From Gymnopus androsaceus JB14 (lineage: Eukaryota > Basidiomycota > Agaricomycetes > Agaricales > Omphalotaceae), in contig ML770177.1 of the NCBI GenBank assembly GCA_009733575.1, forward strand, positions 1 to 15,955: DNA of 15,955 nucleotides. The letters run 5' to 3'. Numbering within the stretch: position 1 is the first letter of the stretch; every line of letters starts with the position of its first letter. Shown here piece after piece: positions 1 to 9,206 of the stretch. A program made the translations under genes and the position numbers. The notes beneath the pieces were generated by a model, which saw only the letters and a list, made by a program, of their open reading frames with translations, was not told the DNA's origin and did not search any database.

Positions 1-687
1 GTGATTAATTGGTCGCACGATGCCATGCCAGGGCTGTTGTCAAGCAAGATTCGTCGTCACTATCGAGGCCGAAATCGGGACCATGTACATGATCTTACAA
101 CTTGTCCTGCAGTTTGGAGAACATTTACTGATTCCGCGACATGGAACTTACGATGGGGATCGATGACGGAGTGTTTGGATTTGTCCGCCCGGTGGACAAT
201 CACTAATATCTGCGACTATTCACATTGTCCTCTCGAAGGTTGTTCGACTATGCACGCTAGATTATTTCCTTGGTAATCATTGTTTGATTTTACATTCAAA
301 TCGCAATTTAGTTTTTAATGTTATCTCTTACTCTGTGATTACGCTTCATACTAATTTACGTCCACGTTTATTACGCTCTAAGTCTAATAAATATGTTTCT
401 CTTAGCGAGATTCGAGGGCCCGGGCAGAGGCCTGTCGGGGATTGCCGCGCTAGCGGCGCTAAGGATACAATAATTGTACCTAAGCACAAGCACCTTCTAT
501 AGATTAGTACAAGTATTCTGTTCTGTGCAACTAGCTCCGAGCCGAGCTGATTTTGGCGAAGCCAGCTGAGCCGCGCAGCTCAGCATCTGGAACTCGCATT
601 TTGCTTCTTAACGCCAATTATTGCTATTCCATTAATCTGAATGGGAGGAAGGCTAGATCCCCAGAAGCTCCCCAGAGACACGCAGGC
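1..687. other. No supported gene; mixed-composition flank
   Basis: I see no gene here. Short open frames exist on the plus strand but have no recognisable motif, no convincing splice sites and no codon pattern. An AT-rich stretch (about 285-400) abuts a GC-rich one (about 410-460). A perfect 7-bp inverted repeat, GCTGAGC / GCTCAGC with a 6-nt loop, lies at 565-584. Confidence 0.6.
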
Positions 688-1712
688 TCAAACTGCGACC
701 CCTCTAAACCCTCTCAAAGTTGTTACATGGATGCGCATCTCGTTCTTTGGCTTTAGTGATTCCACTTTTGTATCTATCTCTATCGTACCAGCACCAGCAC
801 CAGCATTGACTTTGACACCATCACCCTCTTTCGCCACCTCCGTCGTACAAACTTCAGCTTCCGCTCCTACTCGCTCCCCTGCGTGCGCTTGCGCTTCCGG
901 TATACCCGTGCCCGACATCCTTCTCGATGCCCTCTTCTCCTTATCGCGAGCGACAGCACGTCGTGGCAGCGGAGGCGGACGATTCCCGATGACAGTAGTG
1001 GGTGTTTGAGATGCTGGAGGTCGTGAGTCGGGTAACGGAAGAACGAGAGGTTGAGGTTGGGGTTCCTGCACCACAGATGTGGATGCAGGCGCTGTGGTAG
1101 TCGGTACAGTCGCAGCAGAAAGCCTAGGCGACGAAGCTGTAGAAGAGTGAGAGGAGTGAGTGGGAGGCGGAGTCACCGCCTTTTCCAAGTGCATACCCAC
1201 CAACGTATTCATACCCGTTGATGAGATCGCATTCCATTCCACTCTTGACGCCAATGATGTCGTTATCGGCCCCGACTCGGACTCAGACTCTTCCCATACC
1301 GCACCAGCAACTCTAGCTCTCAACACCCTTAACGAACAAGTCGCTCGTAGACGTGCAAGACAGTAGTCCGATGGGCAGAGGGTGCATATTGAGCCTCCAG
1401 GGCCTACACTTGGCGTTCCTCTGACTGGATTAGTTCCAGACCTCCCTCATCCCATGCGTACTGGAGGCGCGGAAATGCTTGGGTAGATCCAAACAACGAA
1501 GGTATCCATAGCGATAACGATAAACCCAAGCCCGAGCTTGAACCAGCACCAGCACCAGCACCCAACCCTGTAGCGTTGGTGTTGGTAGTGCGGAATATAT
1601 ACACTTGCGCTGGTAGCTGCAACTCGATGTCCTTCTGTCGTGAGGAGACGGAAGAGGAGAAGGTGGTGGTGTCCGAGTTTCAGTGGAAGGAGTATGAGAT
1701 AAAGAAGGTCAT
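688..1712 (-). pseudogene. Broken low-complexity hypothetical gene
   Basis: Unrecognised protein of roughly 340 codons on the minus strand. Reading from an ATG at 1712, the frame meets TGA at 1682-1680 after ten codons. It then stays open through a Ser/Thr-rich start, a Gly-Ala/Ser run and the segment FPRLQYAWDEGG. Near 1424-1434 a one-base shift moves the reading into the next frame, which continues with GGSICTLCPSDYC (a C-x2-C-x4-C cluster), an acidic patch, a Pro/Ser/Thr-rich linker, a basic patch (RRAVARDKEKRASRR) and a stop at 690-688. Joining the two frames keeps a plausible sequence on both sides, so I read this as one gene carrying a nonsense codon and a frameshift. The alternative is an unrecognised intron or a sequence error. 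No function is assigned. Confidence 0.4.
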
Positions 1713-1828
1713 TTAAACCAGGACAATCCTAGACCTTCGGCTGGGATATTCGGGATCGAGTTGGACCTTATAGTTTGATTTCCGCATGATGATGAGATGC
1801 AGAAGAGGGATTCGGAAGGAAAAGAATA

Positions 1829-2135
1829 TTAAGTCCCGCATCTAGTGCATAACATAGCATGTTCGTGCTTGTGTCTGCCGGATTCGTAGAATGTTGGAGC
1901 AGAATTCCCGTTGGGACAGGCTCGATGGTCACATTTCTTTAATTTCTTGCGGCGAGAACTATGCGGCGAGAATGCCAGTTGAGTGAAGTGCGTTGCTGGG
2001 TCACTGCAAAACGAAGGACTAGAATTAGATAAAGCAAGTAAAGTTGAACACTCACAAATTTTTAAAACCGCGTCGCCCTGTTCCATTTAACCTGACTTGC
2101 GTAAAGAACTGAGGTAGAAGTTGCCTGGATATCAT
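1829..2135 (-). CDS. Small two-exon protein with Cys/His motif, unknown function
   Basis: Exon 1 is 2135-2056, intron 2055-2004 (52 nt), exon 2 2003-1829. The intron has the donor GTGAGT, a CTAAT-type branch site and an acceptor ending TTTTGCAG, all typical of basidiomycetes. Splicing in phase 2 gives 84 residues. The first 30 residues are basic and nearly free of acidic residues (MISRQLLPQFFTQVRLNG), which would suit a mitochondrial presequence. The C-terminal half has C-x4-C (CDHRAC), a histidine-rich HKHEH and a final C-x2-C (CTRC), spaced as a possible zinc site. I do not recognise the family. The start was chosen because it is the only ATG in frame with the spliced second exon. The unspliced frame also gives an 85-codon ORF, but that would read through a canonical intron. 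It lies just upstream of the broken gene on the same strand. Confidence 0.5.
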
Positions 2136-2603
2136 CCTTGAGCTGAGTTCAGAGACAAGACACTGAAAGGCTCGGATTTAATGGTGTAATTGAGGGGTTT
2201 GCTGGTTAGAAGAGCCAAGCTTGTCGATGATCATGTCTAGTTGAGCTAATCAAGTGATCCAGTGGGCGCTCGTGCCCTTGCTTCCCACCTTCAAGCTTCA
2301 AAGAATCAAGACACAAGTTGCACGCGTCCAACGTTTACGCATTTCTAAACGACGTCTAATTCCGCCTCAATGCTAACATCTGGGTCCTCAACGCCACCCC
2401 TTTGCTCCATTGGAATTTCCTCAGCGACTCAAACGCGCGCCTATGACGTTCCAACGTTCCAACGGCTCCTCATCTCCGCCCTCCATTCCTCAAATCTCCG
2501 ACATCTTCACCACTCACTCCCGCGCCTTTACCTCGAAGACGACTTCTCTTTCACTCTGCCAGGCCTGGGTCGCTAATCGGATATAATCATAGAAAAAAAG
2601 ACA
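2136..2603. other. No firm gene
   Basis: This stretch separates the minus-strand genes from the first duplicated block. A GC-richer segment at about 2370-2577 is open in more than one plus-strand frame (one reads 68 codons from an ATG at 2370). None of these has a recognisable motif or a supported splice structure. It may be a coding remnant. Confidence 0.4.
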
Positions 2604-4885
2604 GTAACTCTCGCTACTCTGGCCAAGCTCAAGGTTGATGATGATTCATACTTAAATGAGGCTTTGTATGTACGTTCGTTCCCTTCTTTCCTTCTATACC
2701 AAACTTAATTCTGTCTCACTCATCCCGCACTCAGCTGGTTGTCGAAACGTCGTATGGCAGATGAAGCGTAATCTTGAAATATATATGTCAGTAACGGTAA
2801 GTTCTAGATTCCCTTTGTACTACCGATTCACCATGTTCATCTGAGAGCTGTGGCGTTCAGGAGCCAGTGTATACATCTGAGATCTGGGGTGCTTTCATAT
2901 CAAGTCTGGCTTCCTTAATTATCAGGGCTGAGTGAACAGTTTCGGCTTCGTATTCGGCATTGATTCCGCGCTGAAACGGACTAGCGACCCTTGTTCATTA
3001 AAGACTTAAAGTCTTCCATCGCGACGGCGTCCCAACCCAGACCACTCACTGTTCTCCCAACACCAGGTAGCATTGATCTTACTTCATAATGTCAGGCCTC
3101 TCTGCAGCAGAACAGGCCCGGATTAATCTTTCACTTGGAGCAGTGGTGGGTCTCTGAAATGAATCTCAATTTGAAGAAGCTAATGGGAGTCAATACTGGC
3201 AGGTTGTCGGAAACTACCTTTCGGTTCGTACCAGTCTCTAGTCTCGCATGGATTGGGCTTAACTACTGTTATTACAGGAACTAACGATGGGTATCGTGCT
3301 TGCTGTCGGTCAGTGAACCAACATTGACTCTCATATTCGAACACCGTACTTACGCGAAGCCTTTCACCAGCATGGACCTATTTCTCAAAGTTCCCTGCTG
3401 ATCCATGGTGGTTCAAAACCATAGTTATTCTGTGTGTCACCTTGTGCATCGGTGACACTGTTGGATATGGTTGGTGTCGTTGTATTAGTAATCTGAGCTT
3501 CGAGCTTATTGATATTTTCGCAGGTATCTGGAACTATGACTGGGCTGTTGCAAATTACGGGAGTGAGTCTCAGGAGCCATTCTATTGGTAACTTACTAAG
3601 TACTTTTTTTCTTCAGATCCTGCTGCATTGGAGTACATCCACTGGGCGACCCCTGCTGGAGCTTGCTTCTTGTGAGATAGCGGCTGCATTTGTTGTGCGC
3701 TATCACTGCTAAGCTACGCTAATGATTAACTGTTTGCTACCTGCAGTTCAGTGTGTGGCATCATAGTGCAGATCTTCTATGCATGGCGCCTTTGGGTAAT
3801 GTCTTTGAAAAGGAACTGGATTTTGCCCACAGTTGTTGGATGTCTCTCCATAATGGGCTGGTGTAGGCGATTTCGCTTCTCATCATCTAATAAACGCATA
3901 AATATATTTGAATCTTCACAGCTACTGTCTTTTGGGAAGTTTACGTTCTAGTAACGGGCCATCTCATCGCGGATTTCGTCCTCTTCCGGTAAGTACGTCA
4001 TCTGTGATAAACCATCTTAACCGCTAAGTTCTTACTGGTCATCAGAGCTGCGAACTACATATGGCTGGGAGGTTGCATGTAAGTTGTTCTTCATTGGAAT
4101 CTACAAGTGCTCGAGCTAAGTAAATGATTCAATAGAGGCGCGGATGTCTTAATCACAGGCTCAATGATCTACTACCTTGACCTCCGTTTCCGAATCGAGC
4201 ACCCAAATAATTACCATGCCCCGCAGTACGTTCAGAATATCCATTGGACATCTTTGCTAACTTTCTTTTTCATTAGACGCTTCCGTCGAATCATTGTCCG
4301 CACCGTAGAATGCAACCTTCTGTCTCTTTTGGCTCAAACCATCTCCACTGGTCTGTACAGTCAAAGAAGCGTCGGATTTTACTATGGTATGTCCAGTCCA
4401 TCCTCAAGTTGAATGCTATTTAACGGCTCACCTTGCTTCGGTAGTCATTGCTGACCTGACATTTGCCAAAGTTTATACATTCTCTCTACTTGTTTCCTGT
4501 ACGTTCATTCTCTCTTCTCTCTCTCCTCAACGTGATTATTTTCTTCTTACTGACTACCTAATCCTGTAGTGAACAGTCGACCAACTGACAATGACCGTGA
4601 GACCAGCAGAAAGAGCCTCTCTGAATACAGAGGGGGAGACGTAGACTTGAATACTCTCAGTGACGGGACCCATGTATGATGTGTAGACTCTAGTTATTCT
4701 AGTGTACTTGATAGAGTGCCCGCCTTCACGTTTGTCGGTTATTTACTGATTGTCAGTTTATATATCCTGATACTTTATTACAGGTTTGGTTACTTTAGTT
4801 GCTCACAATTTTTTATTAGCGTCTACTTCAAAGTTTGTACCTAGATATTCAATTTGAAAACGGAGAACCAGTTACGAGTCCGGAA
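2604..4885 (+). repeat. Segmental duplication, copy 1
   Basis: The block aligns collinearly with 13308-15640. Similarity starts upstream of the membrane-protein gene (CTCGCTACTCTGGCC here, CTTGCTACTTCGGCC there), covers a shared GTACGT donor-like site, the phrase GGCGTTCAGGAGCCAG at about 2853, all 13 exons and 12 introns, and about 200 bp of 3' flank to AGATATTCAA. Exons are most alike; introns and flanks carry indels. The limits are by eye and may be off by some tens of bases. Confidence 0.85.
3089..4679 (+). CDS. DUF6534-type seven-helix membrane protein, paralogue 1
   Basis: Thirteen exons: 3089-3145, 3203-3223, 3278-3308, 3371-3469, 3524-3562, 3617-3671, 3747-3862, 3922-3988, 4046-4078, 4136-4225, 4277-4386, 4445-4498, 4570-4679. 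They give 882 nt (293 residues) with no internal stop; all introns are GT..AG, 51-75 nt. The protein begins MSGLSAAEQ and has about seven hydrophobic segments (near residues 13-37, 50-70, 92-112, 126-150, 165-187, 213-230, 235-258). Family hallmarks are YFSKFPAD (40-47), NYGNPAALE (80-88), QIFYAWRLW (109-117) and a C-terminal DUF6534-like domain at about 175-261 ending KVYTFSLLVSLNSR. A hydrophilic tail of about 32 residues follows. The location is presumably a cellular membrane. The biochemical role of this fungal family is unknown to me. The many tiny exons explain why no long open frame is visible. Confidence 0.88.
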
Positions 4886-5169
4886 TGAAATGAAGGATTC
4901 GTCTTTATGTACTGCACTCACGCACTCTCGATTTCCTTTTTTGTTTCACCCTAACCTTGATGTCACAGAGTCTTGAAATCCCCGCCAAATTGGCTGTGAC
5001 TGGGCGCTGGTTTTCTGTGACTATGCTGGCGCTTAATTTTCTCCATTGTTCTCTCATCGCCTCTGATTCAATGCCTCCAATCCACCCTTGTTCATTATCT
5101 GCTCAGTCCTTTTACCTCTGAAATCCGCCACATCTCTCCTGCTTTTTCCTCTCAATCCCTGCCACAATG
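4886..5169. other. Intergenic, nothing recognised
   Basis: Pyrimidine-rich, non-coding-looking sequence between the end of the duplicated block and the hairpin cluster. A motif CTGTGACT recurs twice near 4996 and 5035. I see no gene or defined element. Confidence 0.5.
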
Positions 5170-5265
5170 ATATCTTGCACTAGTTGGTTAGTGCAGGATT
5201 TAGATTGGATTGGAGTAGTAGCTCAAACTACTACGCTTTAATGCATGCAGTACGTCCACTGCATT
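5170..5265 (+). repeat. Hairpin cluster, possible tRNA-derived SINE head
   Basis: Three perfect hairpins occur in 90 bases: TGCACTA/TAGTGCA (5176-5195), GTAGTAG/CTACTAC (5215-5234) and ATGCAG/CTGCAT (5245-5264). The first contains AGTTGGTTAGTGC, which resembles the D-arm and box A of a tRNA. The second encloses GCTCAAAC, close to a T-loop (box B) with one base missing. The roughly 36-base box spacing matches a tRNA. No anticodon arm can be folded convincingly, so it is not a working tRNA. A SINE head or decayed tRNA is the best guess; a chance hairpin cluster is the alternative. Confidence 0.35.
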
Positions 5266-5594
5266 GTGCTTATTCTTATTTAACTTTTTTCACTTTAGGT
5301 CTCTTGTTTACAGTGTGAAGTAGATGGCTCTTCAGTCCTGCAAAGCTTTCGGTTCTTTTTCATGATTCTTGCCCTGGCGGAGTCATTTTTGTCACTGCTT
5401 GTAAATGTCTGTACATACTTTCCAGCTCCCTCCACACAATCTTGCATGCTTAGCCCTTCAATCAAGCAGCACTCTACGCGACCACATGGCTGTCAGATTT
5501 AGATTGGGTAATTTGCCATTTACCCGGCTCCGCTTCACATTTACCCCATCTTTCCAATCTCTCCATCCAGTCCATTACCTCCCTGTCACAATCA
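5266..5594. other. Uncertain, perhaps upstream part of the non-LTR relic
   Basis: No gene can be supported. The frame that becomes the non-LTR relic is open from roughly 5520 and reads smoothly into it (HLPHLSNLSIQS), so the relic may begin here. No reverse transcriptase catalytic motif is visible. Confidence 0.4.
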
Positions 5595-6239
5595 GTGTGT
5601 GCGAGCTGCCTACAAAACCTCCGTCACAAGGTTTCATCTTTCCACCGACTCCGCTTGCTAAACAATTGTCTCGAACCGTCCTCGGATGGTTTGCTTAGCT
5701 CTCCAACAGTACATTTGCGACATTACCTCATCCGGACTACTAATTCCCACCATCGACACTCCCTCACATGTCTACCTTGCGGCTCTCTGATGCCCACCAC
5801 ATTCCGTGCTTCCCTAGGAAAGTCCTCCCTGGAGATTCGCGACCCCGGGAGAGATTAAATGTGTTGACTGTGTGGCATCCACTTGGAAACACCTGAACAT
5901 GTGCTTTTACAGTGCACCGAAAGCCAAATGTTAAACGACACTCGTACTTTATTCCTGGAGAAGATCATGACGGCTGACAGCAAGATTTCAGTGCCCGCTG
6001 TAACGTTCGACGACGATGCTTTTAGCTTGTTACGGCAATGTATTCAAAGCTGGGATGGTGTAAAGCTCATGGCGAAGTTTGTCCTCAAAATTCTAGAGCT
6101 GTGGCTGAGCTTGCAAGATATTCACATTAGGACAGATAGTTCAGAGGGGGAAAGTAGTGTTCTGTCTCTGCATCCGCCTTGTTGCCTACCCATTCCTGTG
6201 AGTTTGGTGCTGGGTTCTCAGACTTGTGCTGGTGTATGA
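5595..6239 (+). pseudogene. Non-LTR retrotransposon ORF, C-terminal remnant
   Basis: A single frame runs through this span, broken only by TAA at 5856-5858 and TGA at 5865-5867. Across the stops it reads a zinc-binding motif, C-x2-C followed by LETPEHVLLQC (C-x2-C-x8-H-x4-C, cysteine codons at 5862 and 5871). This matches the C-terminal knuckle that follows reverse transcriptase/RNase H in basidiomycete non-LTR elements. Upstream is LRHYLIRTTNSHHRHSLT and downstream AKFVLKILELW, both in the style of that family. The TGA stands where related proteins often have arginine, so CGA to TGA decay is likely. The polymerase domain is missing. Identification rests on recalled family patterns, not a search. 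Confidence 0.55.
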
Positions 6240-6782
6240 TGCCGGCGGTTCTGTATGGTACCTCTCTCGCACCATTTAATCTATCTATCTATCTACTTCA
6301 GAAAAATTCAGACCATACTGCATCATCCTCGCTCCTGCTCTAAAGTATCCTGTACTCCCATGTGCATTTGTCTACCCATGTATCCTTCTGCTATTGCTAT
6401 TGCTTTGATGATCTATTTGGATGTCAGCTAACGTTTCAAATGTTCTGAACTCTCATTGTTGGCCGCTAATGCTTGTTGCTGAATGTTTCAAAGGCTCCGG
6501 GCCCCTTTTATTCATGTTTAATCTTTGCAGCAGTGACCTGGCATGGATTCAGCCATTTTGCCAAGATTATCTATCAACTATTCAACACCGTTCTGGTGAG
6601 TTTATCTTATGGTGTAGCTTATTAATCTAATGGACTTATAGTATCAACAATTGACCTCATAGTTCTCTTCCGATAGTGTGTTGAGAACCTTCTATCCATT
6701 AGTCTCTTCTTGTGATGGTCTGAGCAGCTGTCCATGTCAGAAACTCCGCTGATGCTCAACGTGTATCTGAATACACACTGCA
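6240..6782. other. No gene seen; short (ATCT)4 repeat
   Basis: A four-unit ATCT microsatellite at 6279-6294 follows the non-LTR remnant by about 40 bases and could be its simple-repeat tail. The rest has no frame longer than about 70 codons and no recognisable motif. Confidence 0.5.
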
Positions 6783-7090
6783 ATGGCCCACACCCATATA
6801 TATTTGTCTTTCTGCTTGATTTCTCTCAATGCAATAGAATGGTTCAAAAATTGTAACTTTTTCAGCTGCAAGATATTCTACGCATTGCTAATCACCAACT
6901 TCTTCATCTTTTTCCTCGCATCCTCCTCATCTTCCTCAAACCTCTCCCTTTTCTTGAGTGAAACATGGACCTTAACACTACTCTGGTTGTGGTGTATGGC
7001 TTTCGTTTTGAGCCACTTCTGTGTATTCAGTCTCCCAAGTAAGTTTCTACAGTGTAATACGTCCTTGAGGTTTGACTTACTTGAGTACAG
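6783..7090 (+). other. Possible 5' exon and intron joined to the helicase relic
   Basis: An open frame from ATG 6783 to 7038 encodes 85 hydrophobic, Ser/Leu/Phe-rich residues with one or two membrane-like stretches (for example LLITNFFIFFLASS). It ends at a canonical 52-nt intron, 7039-7090, with donor GTAAGT, a CTTAC branch site and an acceptor ending GTACAG. Splicing enters exactly the frame of the Helitron helicase relic. The residues do not look like any Helitron region I know. The in-frame junction has about a one-in-three chance of being accidental. Confidence 0.3.
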
Positions 7091-7672
7091 TATGCATTGC
7101 GTCTAGTAGGGTAATTGTTCAAAGCAACACCGTTGCTTTTGGGTTCTCTGCTTTTGCTCAACCAAAATTAGTTCTTATAAAGCAACATGGTAAGCTTGTA
7201 GGGCTATCTTCATCCTTTGACTATACCCATAGACCTATTGAGTATGAGGATTATAACTTGTATGATTGGATTCAATGCTTCCAAAGAGTGTCAAAACACA
7301 AAAAGAAACAACTTGAGGATAATGAAGATCAAAGTGATGATGATAACTGTCCTCCTCACCCAGTTTCTTCCAAATCAAAATCATCCTCCTTATCTTTCAT
7401 TGAAGGTTATCCTCTTGCAAATACCCATGTAATTTCTCTTCAACGTAATCATGAAAAAATTATTCCTAATTTCCTCGGTGGTCCATTACCCAGGCCTGAC
7501 AAGGAAGATAGAGAGTTTTACTGTTCTGCAATGTTAACCCTATTCCAACCCTGGAGATCTGGTAAGGACCTCAGGTCTGCAGAAGAAACTTGGCATGATG
7601 CATTCTTAAATTACAACTTCAATGATGATTGTATCTTCTACATGAAAAATATCAACCTATGATATGAGTGTC
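7091..7672 (+). pseudogene. Helitron helicase protein, linker part
   Basis: Frame open from 7091 to TGA at 7660-7662. It carries FDYTHRPIEYEDYNLYDWI, which corresponds to the YRP..L...LYDWI region between Rep and helicase of fungal Helitrons. An acidic low-complexity stretch follows (LEDNEDQSDDDN), then the hallmark FLGGPLPRPDKEDREFYC and MLTLFQPWRSGKDL and the phrase ETWHDAFLNY. After the TGA the frame reads Tyr-Glu-Cys and is cut by the nested element at 7672. It resumes after the target duplication at 9530 as LNARDDYRAQLKAGK, in the same frame. The TGA occupies a position where an arginine codon would be expected. Confidence 0.75.
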
Positions 7673-8186
7673 TGTTAAGTCCGTGCGACCCGGAGCGGAG
7701 CGGCCGAGGTATCGGATGGAAATAGTCCAGAAAGGGTCTGGGCCGGACCTCGCGAGATATGGGACTCGGTGAAGCTATTGGCAACACCCTTGACACGCCG
7801 TAAGGTGTCCCGAGAGGAAAACAATAGGGTAAGGCCTAAGCTAAGTCAAGGCAGTGGAACCAAAGGCGGAGCCGAGGTTTTGCCGAGATCACGTGGCTGT
7901 GTCGGCTTAGTAACCGGAAACGTCGGAAAGACAAAGGCAAGACTCGGAAAGTGAGACCAGCTAGACTAAGTTGATTTTGGAGCTAAAGTTACAGTACAAG
8001 TTTAACTACTTAAATACTACTAAGTCTGGATAAATGGGGAAAGTGTTTAACAATAAGAAATAGATTCCCGGGAGCCGGACCGGGTACTCGGTAAGTGAAA
8101 ACAATAAAGTAATTCAGTAGCGAAAGACAAAAGAACATAAAAGGCAATAAAACAATAAGTACCATAAAACAAAAGCATGGGAAAGG

Positions 8187-8277
8187 CTAGGTTTGGAGCA
8201 AGCCCTTTGCTCTGGCCCGGTAACGGGTAATCCTTCGTCAGAAGGGGCTTGTAACAAACTCCGAAATAAGAGGGGGT
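8187..8277 (+). repeat. Inner inverted-repeat segment, left arm
   Basis: Homologous on the opposite strand to 9096-9206. CTAGGTTTGGAGCAAGCCC matches 17 of 19 bases, and the 37 bases at 8241-8277 (starting GAAGGGGCTTGTA and ending in a G-run plus T) match 33 of 37. The left copy is about 20 bases shorter in the middle. Hairpins within it: GAGCAA/TTGCTC (8196-8212), CCCG-GTAA-CGGG (8216-8227) and CCTTC-GTCA-GAAGG (8232-8245). An alternative long pairing CAAGCCC/GGGCTTG (8199-8205 with 8245-8251) is closed by GTTTG/CAAAC. Confidence 0.85.
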
Positions 8278-9095
8278 GAATCAACCCTCAATAACCCATT
8301 ATATAATTCGTATTCCCTTCACTTGTATAGAGTAAGTATCTACCTGAGATGCATCTGAAGGCCCTCAACTACTTAGAAACTTAATATATCAATTTCTTCA
8401 CTTGCTATGCATTGAGTAAGTTGCGTCACATCCAAAAACAAAATAGTGCTTGTTTTCATAGATAAATTGATACTGAAATGATGGTAGTGGTTAAGGACAC
8501 TAAGAATGACCCTATAATTCTATTAGTGAGGCGGTTTAAGGTCCCGTACAGGGAAGCACATCTCGCATTCGAATTTCGACGAGCGAGGGCTGATGTCACG
8601 GAAGTCACATGTGTCACCAGAGGCAGCAAGCAGTGTCCAATGCAAAGTTGACTACCTGAAATGGCCTAAAATATAGCTTAGTGGATTCCAAATGGTTTCA
8701 TGTATCTGTGGCACACCTTGTATTGAGGTTGAGCTGAGCCAAGAGGTTTGAGAGTCAAAGCCATTGTGTGGCGTAGCTTCTGGTACTGTAGAGCTACAAC
8801 AAGCATGTATGGGATAAATGGGGGTTATGAAAAGTGCTAGACATGTTTGACTATATCCTTGGAATTGTTTGAGAAGAGCTTGAAGACTCACCTAGACAAT
8901 TTTCTCAAAATTGCGACACTTCAATGCGCAAATTCCACGTTCTACAAGGTGGAAATATGACATTATAAAATAACTTATATATAACCTACAAATGAAGCTG
9001 AGGTTTCAGTGGGTTGTACTGATCTAGAAGAGCAGATAACTCACTAAAAGTTAGTGGAAAAAGTGAGAAGTGCGAGCTCGAGACGAGCAACAACT
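8278..9095. other. Unique middle of the nested element
   Basis: No supported gene. One minus-strand frame (8891-8652, 79 codons) has no known motif. AT-rich stretches flank a box A/box B-like pair, annotated separately. A transposase or Gag-like frame is not visible. Confidence 0.5.
8480..8590 (+). repeat. Possible tRNA-derived SINE head inside the nested element
   Basis: GGTAGTGGTTAAGGAC (8483-8498) closely resembles the tRNA D-arm/box A core found in fungal SINEs. About 80 bases on, CATTCGAATT (8566-8575) contains the TTCGAAT core of box B. The spacing is longer than in a tRNA, the T-stem is poor and no tail or target duplication could be assigned. This is tentative; the box A match carries most of the weight. 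Confidence 0.3.
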
Positions 9096-9206
9096 ACCCC
9101 CCTTGATTTCGGAGTTTGATACAAGCCCCTTCTACGAAGCTTTGTTTGTTCACCAAACAAGATCCCAAAAGGGATGCGGAGTGATCGGGGCTTGATCCGA
9201 ACCTAG
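9096..9206 (-). repeat. Inner inverted-repeat segment, right arm
   Basis: Inverted partner of 8187-8277; the matching blocks here are 9096-9132 and 9188-9206. It also contains its own hairpins: TTGTTTG-TTCAC-CAAACAA (9142-9160) and ATCCC-AAAA-GGGAT (9162-9175). These occupy the same relative place as the hairpins of the left copy but differ in sequence, which suggests that structure is kept. Confidence 0.85.

Noticed and set aside
1..502. Plus-strand frames of 91 and 72 codons
   Set aside because: No motif, odd composition, no splice support and no neighbouring context; probably chance.
641..1366. Plus-strand frames of 122 and 68 codons opposite the broken gene
   Set aside because: Shadows of the minus-strand low-complexity frame, which reads more like protein.
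1542..1561. GGTGCT-type tandem repeat as a separate element
   Set aside because: Simply encodes the Gly-Ala run of the broken gene.
5176..5234. Functional tRNA gene
   Set aside because: No anticodon arm or acceptor stem can be paired and the T-loop is one base short.
7769..7954. 61-codon plus-strand frame
   Set aside because: Inside the left arm of the nested element, Arg/Lys/Gly-rich by composition, no motif.
8191..8259. Self-cleaving ribozyme (twister or hammerhead)
   Set aside because: GAGCAAGCCC recalls one twister strand, but the remaining conserved bases and pairings do not fit, and no hammerhead core is present.
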